Origin: Thermodesulfobacterium sp.
Lineage (GTDB): Bacteria > Desulfobacterota > Thermodesulfobacteria > Thermodesulfobacteriales > Thermodesulfobacteriaceae
Assembly (NCBI GenBank): GCA_017656385.1
Contig: JACDNX010000007.1
Span: forward strand, 37,378-101,377
Reading direction: 5' to 3'
DNA: 64,000 nucleotides
The position numbers and the translations under genes are program-made. Within the stretch, counting starts at the first letter, position 1. Each line of letters starts with the position of its first letter. This document shows positions 27,321 to 36,517 of this stretch, in pieces. The notes beneath the pieces are model-generated. The model saw nothing but the letters and a program-made list of their open reading frames with translations, was not told the DNA's origin and ran no database searches.

Positions 27321-27833
27321 TTACATTTTATATTTAAAGTGCTTGGGATCAAGGGTTTCCAGTATTTCTTTAAGTTTTTCTTTTTCCTCTTCGGTGGTAA
27401 CAACCATTTCTTCTTTTTCAGCTGAAGGAGTTTCAGTATAAAGCTGACTTTTTTTAAGGACATCTTCTTTTACAAAAATTTCGGCACCGGTCCTTAATGC
27501 AAGAGCAACTGCATCACTTGGTCTTGCGTCAATATCAATTGTTTTTCCTTTAACTTCAAGAGTGATAATAGCATAATATGTATTTTCTTTAAGATCCACA
27601 ATTTCTATTTTAGGAATCTTTACACCTACAAAATCAAAAATATTTTTCATTAAGTCATGGGTCAAAGGTCTTGGAAATTGTATGTTTTCAAGTTTAGCAG
27701 CAATTGAAGTAGCTTCTAGAACACCTATCCAGATGGGAAGAATTCTATCACCTTCAACTTCCTTTAAAAGCATAACAGGGCTATTTGACATTGGGTCCAT
27801 TGCTATTCCATGTATAACCATTTTTATTTTCAT
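27321..27833 (-). CDS. Bifunctional nuclease (BFN/DUF151) domain protein
   Basis: 170 residues. The DUF151 core runs from KMVIHGIAMDPMSNSPVMLLKEVEGDRILPIWIGVLEA through TIDIDARPSDAVALALRTGAEIFV. The C-terminal tail is charged (EEMVVTTEEEKEKLKEILETLDPKHF), resembling the UvrB/UvrC-motif tail often attached to this domain. Plant and thermophile members have DNase and RNase activity; the role here is unknown. First gene of a three-gene minus-strand run; divergent from feoA. Confidence 0.88.
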   Translation of the reverse strand: MKIKMVIHGIAMDPMSNSPVMLLKEVEGDRILPIWIGVLEATSIAAKLENIQFPRPLTHDLMKNIFDFVGVKIPKIEIVDLKENTYYAIITLEVKGKTIDIDARPSDAVALALRTGAEIFVKEDVLKKSQLYTETPSAEKEEMVVTTEEEKEKLKEILETLDPKHFKYKM

Positions 27834-27954
27834 AACTTATATTCCCCCTCTTTTTAGTTAGAAACCACTTATATTAAATATGTTAAAACCTTCTTCAAAA
27901 AAGTCAACTTTATTAAAAAGTTATTACTTTTAATTGTTTAATTAAAAAACTCCC

Positions 27955-28004
27955 TTGACAAAAAATTTTTTTAGTATTTATTGAAATTGAAATTGAAATT
28001 GAAA
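27955..28004 (+). promoter_or_regulatory. feoAB promoter with four tandem TTGAAA hexamers
   Basis: TTGACA at 27955-27960 with a plausible AT-rich -10 (TTTATT or TTATTG, 27977-27983) is followed immediately by four perfect TTGAAA copies at 27981-28004. The repeats cover the -10 and expected start-site region, a typical operator position. Fur-family sites can be read as arrays of hexamers, so iron-dependent repression of feoAB is the natural guess. The sequence is not a classical Fur box. Confidence 0.45.
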
Positions 28005-28111
28005 TGCAATTTAAATTTCTTAGAGAAAAAATAAATAGACTTATTACCATTAGAGCTTTCGCAGAATAGAGAAAAGAGAAAAATTTTACAAATTTTTCGA
28101 AGGAGGTGCTT

Positions 28112-28339
28112 ATGAAATTAAGTGAACTTAAACCAGGAAACAGAGCAAAAATTGTAAGACTTAAAAGTAGTGACTTTTTAAAAAGAAGATTAATGGATAT
28201 GGGGCTTGTTCCAGGAGAAGTTGTTTATGTAGAAAAAGTAGCTCCTCTTGGTGATCCTATAGAGATAGTTGTCAAAAATTATCACCTCTCCTTGAGAAAG
28301 AATGAAGCAGAAATTATAGAAATTGAGGAGGTGAAATGA
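28112..28339 (+). CDS. feoA: Ferrous iron transport protein A
   Basis: 75-residue cytoplasmic SH3-like partner of FeoB. Typical sequence: LSELKPGNRAKIVRLKSSDFLKRRLMDMGLVPGE, then APLGDPIEIVVKNYHLSLRKNEAEII. The start is placed at ATG 28112 because AAGGAGG lies at 28100-28106, right where an alternative GTG would begin. It is followed by feoB with an ATGA overlap. Confidence 0.95.
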   Translation: MKLSELKPGNRAKIVRLKSSDFLKRRLMDMGLVPGEVVYVEKVAPLGDPIEIVVKNYHLSLRKNEAEIIEIEEVK

Positions 28340-30486
28340 TGAAAAGGATAACAGTTGCAGTTATAGGAAATCCTAATACAGGTAAATCTACACTTATAAA
28401 TGCTATTGCAGGAACAAGACTTCAAGTAGGAAACTGGCCAGGAGTTACTGTGGAAAAGAAAACAGCTTTTCTTCAAGTCGAAGATTTAACTATTAATCTA
28501 GTAGACCTCCCTGGAGTATATAGTTTAAATCCCTATACTCAGGAAGAAATTATAGCAAGAGATTTTCTTATTAAAGAAAAACCTGATTTGATAATAGATG
28601 TGGTTGATGCAACCAACCTTGAAAGAAACCTTTATTTACTTCTCCAGATTTTAGAATTAGGCATCCCTGTGGTAATGGCATTAAATATGTTTGATGAGGC
28701 AAAGAGAAAAGGATACGAGATAGATGTAAATGCATTAGAAAATGCTCTTGGAATTAAGGTTATTCCTACCGTAGCTACCAGAGGAAAAGGAGTAAAAGAA
28801 CTTCTTTTTGCAGTAAAAGAAGTTGCAGAAAATAAAAATGCTTACATACCTCAGACCTTAAATTATGGAAAAGAAATAGAAGAAGCACTTAAAAATTTAA
28901 AGAAAAGACTTGAAAAGGATTATCCTCAAGTATTACAAAGATATCCCTCCAGATGGTTGTGTTTAAGTCTTCTTGAAGGAGATGAAGCAGTTTTAAAAGA
29001 GACTGGATTAACTTATATAAAAAGTCTGCTTGAAGAAATAAGAAGACCTTTAATAAATACTTTTAATGATGATATTGATACTATTTTAGCTGATGCTCGA
29101 TATGGGATTGCTCGCGGGATTAATAAAGAAGTAGTAAGAAAAAAAGAAAAATTAGAGCCTGATTTTACTGAAAGGCTTGACAAAATCGTATTAAATAGAT
29201 TTCTTGGTATTCCCATATTTTTAACAATTATGTGGATAGTGTTTAAAATTGCTTTTGATTTTTCAGGCCCTTTTTGTGATTGGGTAGATGGGGTAATAAG
29301 TGGAGCAATTGCCAAATGGACTTCTATTTCTCTTGATGCTCTGCATTCTCCTGAATGGCTTAAATCTCTCATAATAGATGGAATAATTGGTGGAGTAGGA
29401 GCAGTATTGGTGTTTGTTCCACTAATAGGAATTTTTATGTTTATAATTACTCTTCTTGAAGGTAGTGGATATTTAGCAAGAGCTGCATTTGTAATGGATA
29501 GAATTATGCACTCATTTGGACTTCATGGAAGATCTTTTATTCCTTTAGTTATAGGATTTGGTTGCAATGTGCCATCTATATATGCTACACGAGTTCTTGA
29601 AACAGAAAGAGATAGAAAATTAACTGCTTTACTTTGTCCTTGCATCTCTTGTAGCGCAAGGCTCCCGGTATATGTTTTATTTGCTGGAGCATTTTTTGCT
29701 AAATATGGTGCTACAGTAATTTGGTCTTTATATATTTTAGGGATAATAATTGCTGTTATTTTAGGAACAATACTAAATAAGACATTTTATAAAGGTATGA
29801 AACCTGTTTTTATTATGGAATTACCTCCTTATAGAATGCCCACTTTTAAGTATTTAATGATTTATACTTGGGAAAAATTAAAACATTTTCTTATAAAAGC
29901 TGGAACTTTTATTCTTGCATTTTCAATTTTGATATGGGTTTTATTAAATATTCCTTATGGAGTACCAAAGGATCAAACTGCTTTAGCAAGGATTGGGAAA
30001 GTTATCAGCCCTGTATTTGCTCCTCTCGGTTTTGATAGTTGGGAGGCAAGTTCAGCCTTACTTACAGGGATAGTGGCCAAGGAAATAGTAATAAGCACTA
30101 TGGCTCAAATATATGGAATACAAGAGGAAGAAGAAGCTCAAGAAAGAACAACCTTTAGAAATGATATTAAAAATATTTTAGTATCTTTTGGAGAAGCAGT
30201 AAAAAATGGCTTTCGTAATTTATTTACTTTAAAAAGCGGGGTATTTGAGGCAGAAGAAGAAAATGGATTAAAAAACAGATTACAAAATGCCTTTACTCCT
30301 TTAAGTGCTTACGCTTTTATGGTATTTGTTTTACTTTATTGGCCTTGTATGGTATTTGCTTTTACTTTAAGAGCTGAATTTGGTAGCTGGAAAATTCTTG
30401 GCCAAGCCCTTTTAATCTATACAATTATGCCATGGTTAACAACTTTTATTGTGTATCAAGGAGGTAGATTATTGGGATTAGGATAA
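28336..30486 (+). CDS. feoB: Ferrous iron transport protein B (G-protein-coupled Fe2+ permease)
   Basis: 716 residues. The N-terminal GTPase domain has G1 GNPNTGKST, G3 DLPGVYSL, G4 as NMFDEA (NxxD) near residue 117. A helical GDI-like segment follows, then two Gate motifs (GFGCNVPSIYATRVLE with CPCISCSARLPVY near 430). Roughly eight to ten membrane helices run from residue 280 to the end. It imports Fe2+ across the inner membrane. No feoC is visible. The region around residues 595-650 is a charged insert between the last helices. Confidence 0.97.
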   Translation: MMKRITVAVIGNPNTGKSTLINAIAGTRLQVGNWPGVTVEKKTAFLQVEDLTINLVDLPGVYSLNPYTQEEIIARDFLIKEKPDLIIDVVDATNLERNLYLLLQILELGIPVVMALNMFDEAKRKGYEIDVNALENALGIKVIPTVATRGKGVKELLFAVKEVAENKNAYIPQTLNYGKEIEEALKNLKKRLEKDYPQVLQRYPSRWLCLSLLEGDEAVLKETGLTYIKSLLEEIRRPLINTFNDDIDTILADARYGIARGINKEVVRKKEKLEPDFTERLDKIVLNRFLGIPIFLTIMWIVFKIAFDFSGPFCDWVDGVISGAIAKWTSISLDALHSPEWLKSLIIDGIIGGVGAVLVFVPLIGIFMFIITLLEGSGYLARAAFVMDRIMHSFGLHGRSFIPLVIGFGCNVPSIYATRVLETERDRKLTALLCPCISCSARLPVYVLFAGAFFAKYGATVIWSLYILGIIIAVILGTILNKTFYKGMKPVFIMELPPYRMPTFKYLMIYTWEKLKHFLIKAGTFILAFSILIWVLLNIPYGVPKDQTALARIGKVISPVFAPLGFDSWEASSALLTGIVAKEIVISTMAQIYGIQEEEEAQERTTFRNDIKNILVSFGEAVKNGFRNLFTLKSGVFEAEEENGLKNRLQNAFTPLSAYAFMVFVLLYWPCMVFAFTLRAEFGSWKILGQALLIYTIMPWLTTFIVYQGGRLLGLG

Positions 30487-30618
30487 AAATTTTTTCAAAA
30501 TATTGCAAAATTTTTAAATAAGATTAAACTTATGAAATAATTTTTTTTATTTTTTGAAACAAAATAACAATTTTATGTTAAAATTGCTAAAAAAATTTAA
30601 AGAAAAGGGGGGTGTGAT

Positions 30619-31773
30619 ATGAAGAAGGCAAATTTAGCAATGATGATGAGTGGTTTAATGATAATAGCTTCTCAGGTAACTCCAGGGTGGAGTTTAGATG
30701 TAAATGAAAAAATAACTTTTGAAGGGACTTTTACTGGAGTTTACCAATGGTTAGATGGGCCAGATATTGATAGTAAAAACAGAGGCTCAGGAGCAGTTGA
30801 TCTTGGTTTATCTTTTACACCCACTGAAAATGACGAGTTTTATATTTTAGGAAGTTTTGCAAGTGGAAACGGCTTAAAAGATATTTCTCCTTTTATTTTA
30901 GCTCCTAATGCAGATGACTTAGAAGATGATGTAAAGAATATAAATGGGCATGAGCAACAGGATAATATTTTAGAAGCCTGGTATGCCCATACTTTTAATT
31001 TTAATAAAGATACATCTTTAAAGATTACAGCAGGAATTATAGATGCAACTGTTTATATTGATGACAATCGTTTTGCAAATGATGAAATAACTCAGTTTAT
31101 GAATGATGTTTTTGTGAACACTCCTTTAACCACTCCTCCAAGTTATGATCTTGGGGCTGTGCTTGAGTTTGAAAAAGGTCCTTTTACTGCTAAACTTATC
31201 GGAATAACCACCAAGGGAGATGTGGGAGAAGACGAAGAGGGATTCTATCAGTATTACGCACTTCAGCTTGGTTATACTTTAAACTCTAAATGGGGAGAAG
31301 GGAACTATAGGATTTTTGGATTTATAACAAGTGAAGATTTTGATGACCGGAGCGGAAATGATAAAGAAAATTTACAGGGAATAGGTGTATCAATAGATCA
31401 GGATTTAGGATTTATTAGAAATCCTTTTAGTAAAAATCCTATAGGTTTTTTCTTAAGAGCAGGATGGCAGGATGATGATGCTAAGATTGATTATAATAAT
31501 TTGATTTCTTTTGGGTTTAATGTGCCTTTCTGTTTCCTTGGTAAAGAAGGAAACGAATTTGGTATAGGCTATGCTTATTTAGATAGTCCTGATGATGCGG
31601 ATATTTCCAATACTCATGCTGTAGAGGCTTATGCTAAATTTGAACTCTTCTCTTATGAAGTATTAAGTTCAGATTTAACGGTAGATTTCCAGTATTTAAC
31701 TGATAATTATGCTGATGATAATAATGATAAAGAAGGTTATATTTTAGGATTAAGATGGAACCTTGCATTTTAA
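30619..31773 (+). CDS. Outer-membrane beta-barrel porin (OprB-like)
   Basis: 384 residues with a signal peptide (about 1-26, cleavage likely after GWS). The mature part has alternating-polarity strands rich in aromatic and acidic residues. It ends in LGLRWNLAF, the terminal phenylalanine typical of barrel insertion signals. Segments such as EAWYAHTF and GYILGLRWNLAF resemble carbohydrate-selective porins, but sequence alone does not give the solute. It stands alone after feoB with its own leader of 130 bases, a strong GGGGGGTG ribosome site and a good terminator. Confidence 0.8.
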   Translation: MKKANLAMMMSGLMIIASQVTPGWSLDVNEKITFEGTFTGVYQWLDGPDIDSKNRGSGAVDLGLSFTPTENDEFYILGSFASGNGLKDISPFILAPNADDLEDDVKNINGHEQQDNILEAWYAHTFNFNKDTSLKITAGIIDATVYIDDNRFANDEITQFMNDVFVNTPLTTPPSYDLGAVLEFEKGPFTAKLIGITTKGDVGEDEEGFYQYYALQLGYTLNSKWGEGNYRIFGFITSEDFDDRSGNDKENLQGIGVSIDQDLGFIRNPFSKNPIGFFLRAGWQDDDAKIDYNNLISFGFNVPFCFLGKEGNEFGIGYAYLDSPDDADISNTHAVEAYAKFELFSYEVLSSDLTVDFQYLTDNYADDNNDKEGYILGLRWNLAF

Positions 31774-31810
31774 AGCTTACCTTCATACTGCACCTCTTTA
31801 AAAACCATAC

Positions 31811-31841
31811 AGCCAACCCGGATTTTAAATTCGGGTTGGCT
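31811..31841 (+). terminator. Rho-independent terminator after the porin
   Basis: AGCCAACCCG, 11-base AT-rich loop, CGGGTTGGCT: a perfect 10-bp GC-rich stem, followed a few bases on by a T-rich run (TTTAAATTTTTT). It is the strongest intrinsic terminator in the window and fits a highly expressed porin. Confidence 0.9.
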
Positions 31842-31908
31842 TGACTTTAAATTTTTTATCTTTAAAATTTTTAAATTAAATTAAATTAAAAAATACAGGA
31901 GAATTGCT

Positions 31909-32250
31909 ATGAGTTGTATATTTTGCAAAATTGTTAATAAAGAAATAGCTTCTAATATTGTTTATGAAGACGATAAAGTAATTGCTTTTCATGATATCAA
32001 TCCTCAGGCACCTTATCATATTTTAGTAGTTCCCAAAAGACATATTGCCACACTTTTAGAACTAACAGAAGAAGATAAAGACCTTATAGGGCACATTTAT
32101 TTAGTGATTAATAAAATTGCAAAAGATTTAGGATTTGATGGAAGAGGATATAGAGTAGTTGCTAATTGTAAAGAAGAAGCAGGTCAAACAGTATTTCATA
32201 TTCATTTTCATGTTTTAGCAGGAAGATCTATGGGCTGGCCTCCAGGCTAA
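31909..32250 (+). CDS. HIT-family nucleotide-binding protein (HinT-like)
   Basis: 113 residues with CIFCKIVNKEIAS at the start, YHILVVPKRHIATL mid-protein and the histidine-triad motif VFHIHFHVLAGR near residue 97. HinT-type proteins hydrolyse adenosine phosphoramidates and adenylated lysine. Cellular role here unknown. The final four bases overlap the convergent metG stop. Confidence 0.94.
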   Translation: MSCIFCKIVNKEIASNIVYEDDKVIAFHDINPQAPYHILVVPKRHIATLLELTEEDKDLIGHIYLVINKIAKDLGFDGRGYRVVANCKEEAGQTVFHIHFHVLAGRSMGWPPG

Positions 32251-34136
32251 GAAACTTTTGCTCCAGGTTCTATTTCCTTTTCAGGAACAATTAAACAAAG
32301 TCCATTTTTATCCTTAGCTGCAAGGATCATACCTTCTGATAAGACTCCCTTTATTTTAGCTGGTTTTAAATTTGCTACCATTATCACTTCTTTTCCTATT
32401 AAAACCTCAGGGTTATAATACTCTGCAATACCAGCAACAACTTGCCTCTTTTCTGGGCATAAAACTTCCAATTTTAAAAGTTTATCTGCCCCTGCTATTT
32501 TTTCAGCTGAGATTATTTTACCTATCCGCAAGTCCAGCTTTCTAAATTCCTCTATGGAAATTAGCCCCTCTTTTTTCTCATCTTTTTTCTTTTCTTCTTC
32601 TTTTTTTTCTTCAAACTTTTCTTCAACTCTTGGATAAAGAGGTTTTCCTTTGTTTATAGGAGCTCCTGTTTCCAGCAAGTTAAAATTAAACACATTTTCC
32701 CAAGCCATCTTTTTTCTATTATAAGAGAGATTTTTTAGTAAAGTTTCAGAGGTTTCTGGCATAACTGGATAAAGGGCAATTGCAAAACTTTTAATAGCTT
32801 CAAGAAGAACCCTTAAGATTGTGCCAGCCCTTTTTTTATTTCCTTTTTTTGCTTCGTTCCAAGGAGATACTCTATCAATATAAGTATTTCCCTTTCTTAT
32901 TGCTTCCCAGAGTTTTTCCAGGGCTTTATAGAAAAGCAGGGCTGAAAAGTAATTCTCGTATTCTTTTAATGCTAATTTCACCTCATCTAAAAACTTTTTA
33001 TCTATGTCTTCAAGATTTTCTAAAGGAGGAACTTTGCTTTCAAAATATTTTTCAACAAGATTGAGAGTTCTGTAGATTAGATTTCCGTAATCATTAGCCA
33101 AATCAGCATTTATTCTATTTATGAAAGAGGAGATGCTAAATTCTGCATCATATCCAAAAGCCATTTCTCTTAAAAGGAAATATCTTAATTGGTCTTTTCC
33201 AAACTTTTTAGTAAGTTCTATAGGATCCACAATATTACCTAAGGATTTGGACATTTTTAGTTTATCAACCAACCAGTATCCATGAACAAAAAGTTTTTTG
33301 TAAACAGGAAGATCCATTGCTTTTAGCATAATAGGCCAGTAAATAGCATGAGGCTTGAGAATGTCCTTAGCAATGAAATGATGTGCATTTGACCACCATT
33401 CTTTCCACTCTGGATTTTCTGGATATCCAATCCCTGAAAGATAATTAATTAGGGCATCAAACCACACATATGTTACATAGTTGCTATCAAAAGGAAGTTC
33501 TATGCCCCAAGAAAGTCTTGTTTTAGGACGTGAAATACAAAGAGGGGGAAGTTCCTCTTCAAGCATATTTAGAACTTCTTCTTTATAAAATTTTGGATAG
33601 ATCAAATCATTTTTATAGAGATAATCTTTTAACCAGATCCTGTATTTTTCCAGATTAAAAAAGTAATTTTTTTCTTTTATAAGTTCAGGATAAACCTTAT
33701 GGTCTTTACATTTTCCTTCTTCATCAAGTTCCTTGGAAGTCAAAAATCTTTCGCAACCAAAACAGTAATACCCTTCATATTCGTCAAGATATATCTCTCC
33801 TTTTTCATACAATCGTTGTAAAATATGCTGAACTATTTTTTTATGCTCTTTAAAAGTTGTGCGAATAAATCTGTTATATGTTATACCAAAATAATCCCAA
33901 GTTTTTTTAAAAATTGAGCTTATCTCATCTACAAAATCTTGAGGATTTTTTCCTTTATCTTTTGCAGATTTTTGAATTTTATCTCCATGTTCATCAGTTC
34001 CTGTTAAGAAAAAGACCTGCCAGTTTTTAAGATTGTAAAATCGTGCCAGAGTATCTACTATTATTGTGGTGTAGGCATGTCCTAAGTGAGGATAGGCATT
34101 TACATAGTAAATAGGAGTAGTTAGATATATTTTCAT
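32247..34136 (-). CDS. metG: Methionyl-tRNA synthetase with C-terminal tRNA-binding domain
   Basis: Class I synthetase, 629 residues from ATG 34136. The longer reading to 34172 adds 12 unconserved residues that run into the upstream gene, while GAGGG lies a normal distance before 34136. HIGH motif is YPHLGHAYT, the zinc knuckle region is CFGCERFLTSKELDEEGKCKDH, and KMSKS is KLKMSKSLGNIVD near residue 290. After the anticodon domain comes a charged EEKKEEEKKKDEKKE linker (about 525-540) and a Trbp111-type tRNA-binding domain beginning SIEEFRKLDLRIGKI. Confidence 0.97.
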   Translation of the reverse strand: MKIYLTTPIYYVNAYPHLGHAYTTIIVDTLARFYNLKNWQVFFLTGTDEHGDKIQKSAKDKGKNPQDFVDEISSIFKKTWDYFGITYNRFIRTTFKEHKKIVQHILQRLYEKGEIYLDEYEGYYCFGCERFLTSKELDEEGKCKDHKVYPELIKEKNYFFNLEKYRIWLKDYLYKNDLIYPKFYKEEVLNMLEEELPPLCISRPKTRLSWGIELPFDSNYVTYVWFDALINYLSGIGYPENPEWKEWWSNAHHFIAKDILKPHAIYWPIMLKAMDLPVYKKLFVHGYWLVDKLKMSKSLGNIVDPIELTKKFGKDQLRYFLLREMAFGYDAEFSISSFINRINADLANDYGNLIYRTLNLVEKYFESKVPPLENLEDIDKKFLDEVKLALKEYENYFSALLFYKALEKLWEAIRKGNTYIDRVSPWNEAKKGNKKRAGTILRVLLEAIKSFAIALYPVMPETSETLLKNLSYNRKKMAWENVFNFNLLETGAPINKGKPLYPRVEEKFEEKKEEEKKKDEKKEGLISIEEFRKLDLRIGKIISAEKIAGADKLLKLEVLCPEKRQVVAGIAEYYNPEVLIGKEVIMVANLKPAKIKGVLSEGMILAAKDKNGLCLIVPEKEIEPGAKVS

Positions 34137-34140
34137 AGCT

Positions 34141-35034
34141 CTATCCCTCGTCAAGGTTTTTAAGATTTTCATCTACTGGTAGTTCTTCTATAGTTTCTTC
34201 AACGAAAGTCTTTATATCTGTTACTGGAATTTGAATAATTTCTCCTTCTTTATTTTCTAAATAGGCTATTTTTTGAAAGATATTATACTTTAAAATTTTA
34301 TAAGATTCGCCATTAATTTTTATTTTGTTTCCTAATTTAGGAAGCTCCTGCAAAAATTCTTTATAAATGTTTTCTTCATAAGCTAAACAGCAGAGAAGTC
34401 TTCCGCATGGACCAGAGATTTTATTAGGATCTAAAATAAGTCCCTGCTCTTTTGCCATTTTTATAGAAAGTGGGGTAAATTGTTTTAAAAATTTGGTACA
34501 GCAAAATTCTTTTCCACAGTATCCAATGCCCCCTATAAGTGCAGTTTCATTTCTCACTCCAATCTGTCTCATCTCAATTCTCATCCTTAAAGCCCTTGCA
34601 AGCTCTTTTACAAGTTGTCTGAAGTCTATCCTTCCTTCTGCAGTATAATAAAAGATAATTTTACTTCTATCAAAGAAACAATCTACCCTTACCAGATTCA
34701 TTTCTATTCCAAGATCCTTGGCAAATTGCAAACAAAACTCCTTTCCTTTTTTTTCTATCTCCAACTTTTTTTCATAGTCTCTGATTTCTTTAAAAGTTGC
34801 TTTTCTTAACACAATAGGAATTCCCTCTATATCAAAAGGTATTTTGTAAGAAATCTCGGTAAGTATAAACACTTCTTTTCTACCATCAGGTAGTTTTGCT
34901 AAAACATAATTTCCTCTTGATAAAGGTTTAGTCAGTTTTAGTGCACGATCAGGGAAGCCTTTTTTAAGAGTTCCTGCACTTAACCAAAATCCTTTTATTT
35001 TTTCATTTTTTTCTTTTTTTCTTTTTTTAGGCAT
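34141..35034 (-). CDS. ricT: PSP1/RicT-like (YaaT family) protein
   Basis: 297 residues. A very basic N-terminus (PKKRKKEKNEK) leads into the PSP1 domain, with VDCFFDRSKIIFYYTAEGRIDFRQLVKELA and RIEMRQIGVRNETALIGGIGYCGKEFCC, then GPCGRLLCCLAYE. In Bacillus RicT works with RicA and RicF in a complex carrying [4Fe-4S] clusters and aiding RNase Y; the clustered cysteines here (CGKEFCC, CGRLLCC) fit cluster binding. No RicA/RicF is seen. It sits between moaA and metG on the same strand with tight spacing. Confidence 0.85.
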   Translation of the reverse strand: MPKKRKKEKNEKIKGFWLSAGTLKKGFPDRALKLTKPLSRGNYVLAKLPDGRKEVFILTEISYKIPFDIEGIPIVLRKATFKEIRDYEKKLEIEKKGKEFCLQFAKDLGIEMNLVRVDCFFDRSKIIFYYTAEGRIDFRQLVKELARALRMRIEMRQIGVRNETALIGGIGYCGKEFCCTKFLKQFTPLSIKMAKEQGLILDPNKISGPCGRLLCCLAYEENIYKEFLQELPKLGNKIKINGESYKILKYNIFQKIAYLENKEGEIIQIPVTDIKTFVEETIEELPVDENLKNLDEG

Positions 35035-35994
35035 TTATCCTCCGATAGCTCTCATAGGTTTCAAAGTAAAATTTAAATTATGTTTAACAGGTTTAATCTT
35101 TAAAGCTAAAAAGAAAGCTTCTTCCAAAGTTCCTCTATTTTCTCTTAAAATGGGTTTTAAATTTATTTCATTATCAGAAAAAAGACAAGGCCTTAATCTT
35201 CCATCAGCTGTAATTCTTAATCTATTACATTTATGACAAAAGTGCTCAGATACAGGAGAAATCAAACCGATTTTACCTTTAGCGTCTTTCCATTTAAATA
35301 CCTTTGCTGGTCCTCCACCAAAAGAAGATTCAGGAATTAATTTAGAAAAGTTTTCTAAAATTTTTTTTATCTCTTTTACTGTAACCACATGTTTTTCATC
35401 CCATAAGTTATTTTTTCCTATAGGCATAAATTCTATAAATCTGACCTCTACAGGTTTTTCTAAGGTAAGCTTTGCAATCTCTAAAATTTCATCATCGTTA
35501 AAACCTCTTATTACCACTGTGTTTATTTTAACAGGATTAAATCCTAACTCTAAGGCTATATCAATGCCTTTTAAAACCTTTTCAAAAGCTGAAACCCCTG
35601 TCAATTTTTCAAATTTCTCTTTATTAAGTGTATCTAAACTTATGTTGATTCTTTTTAAACCTGCCTTTTTTAAACTTTCTCCTAAATTTTCCAGAAAAAA
35701 TCCGTTTGTAGTAAGACTCAAATCTGTGATCCCAGCTATCTGACTAAGTTTTTGGACAAGAAATTCTATATTTCTTCTTAAAAGTGGCTCCCCACCGGTT
35801 AATCTTATCCTTTTTCCACCTAATTTAGCAAATACTGTAGCTATTTTTTCTATTTCTTCAAATCTTAAAATTTCTTTGTGTGGAAGCCATTTCCAATTCT
35901 GATGAGTAAAACAGTATATACATTTAAAATTACATCTATCTGTGACAGATATTCTTAAGTATTCTATTTTTCTTCCCAAATGATCAACTAACAT
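35035..35994 (-). CDS. moaA: GTP 3',8-cyclase (molybdenum cofactor biosynthesis protein A)
   Basis: Radical SAM enzyme making the first intermediate of molybdopterin from GTP. 319 residues from ATG 35994, which has AAGGAG upstream inside the preceding gene; a longer reading to 36039 lacks conservation. The N-terminal cluster motif is CNFKCIYC, a GGEPLLRRNIEFL motif follows, and the C-terminal second cluster is CHKCNRLRITADGRLRPCLF. The protein ends in the essential GG. No other moa/moe genes are in this window. Confidence 0.96.
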   Translation of the reverse strand: MLVDHLGRKIEYLRISVTDRCNFKCIYCFTHQNWKWLPHKEILRFEEIEKIATVFAKLGGKRIRLTGGEPLLRRNIEFLVQKLSQIAGITDLSLTTNGFFLENLGESLKKAGLKRINISLDTLNKEKFEKLTGVSAFEKVLKGIDIALELGFNPVKINTVVIRGFNDDEILEIAKLTLEKPVEVRFIEFMPIGKNNLWDEKHVVTVKEIKKILENFSKLIPESSFGGGPAKVFKWKDAKGKIGLISPVSEHFCHKCNRLRITADGRLRPCLFSDNEINLKPILRENRGTLEEAFFLALKIKPVKHNLNFTLKPMRAIGG

Positions 35995-36517
35995 GTAGAT
36001 GCTCCTTATACCAAGTTCTTGCTTTATTGAAAATTTCAATAATTTGAGGTTGCCTATAATCGGGATAAGTCCAGGGGAGTTCTGTAAAAGTTTTATTCTT
36101 AAATATCAAAGTAACCTCAGCATAAACTCCTTTACCTAAGTATACTCTATGAGCATAGTCTTTAAAGGTTGAAAGAACTACCTTAGAAAGACCTAAGTAT
36201 CCCGGATCTATATTCACAGTTCTGTTACCTGAAGGTTCAGCCAGTTTTCTTTCAATTTCGTAACATTTGTGTTTCAGCTCAATTAAATACTCAGGTGATT
36301 TTAATTTTTCAAAGAAATAAAAGCTTTTTTTTAGTTCTTCTCCCATTTCTTTGGAGTAGTATGAAGTAAAAGATGAAAAATTATAAATTTCAGACTGAAA
36401 AATTGATTTTCCAAGCTCATTTTCTAAAGTGCCCAATACTTTATTCCATAAATCTAAATTTTTACCTGTTATAGCAATAAAGTAAAGTTGAGAAGTAGGG
36501 GTTTTAGGGTGACTCAT
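35984..36517 (-). CDS. DUF4416 family protein
   Basis: 177 residues matching DUF4416: YFIAITGKNLDLWNKVL near the start, a middle FTSYYSKEMGEELKKSFYFFEKL, then NIDPGYLGLSKVVLSTFKDYAHRVYLGKGVYAEVTL and WTYPDYR near the end. The last two blocks are the most conserved in the family. Function unknown. It overlaps moaA at its 3' end and the Trm112-like gene at its 5' end. Confidence 0.85.
   Translation of the reverse strand: MSHPKTPTSQLYFIAITGKNLDLWNKVLGTLENELGKSIFQSEIYNFSSFTSYYSKEMGEELKKSFYFFEKLKSPEYLIELKHKCYEIERKLAEPSGNRTVNIDPGYLGLSKVVLSTFKDYAHRVYLGKGVYAEVTLIFKNKTFTELPWTYPDYRQPQIIEIFNKARTWYKEHLHVS

Noticed and set aside
27981..28004. TTGAAA array as a CRISPR or microsatellite
   Set aside because: Only four 6-base units with no spacers; its promoter position favours an operator.
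34137..34172. Longer metG start adding 12 residues
   Set aside because: The extra residues lie inside ricT, are not conserved, and a proper ribosome site precedes ATG 34136.
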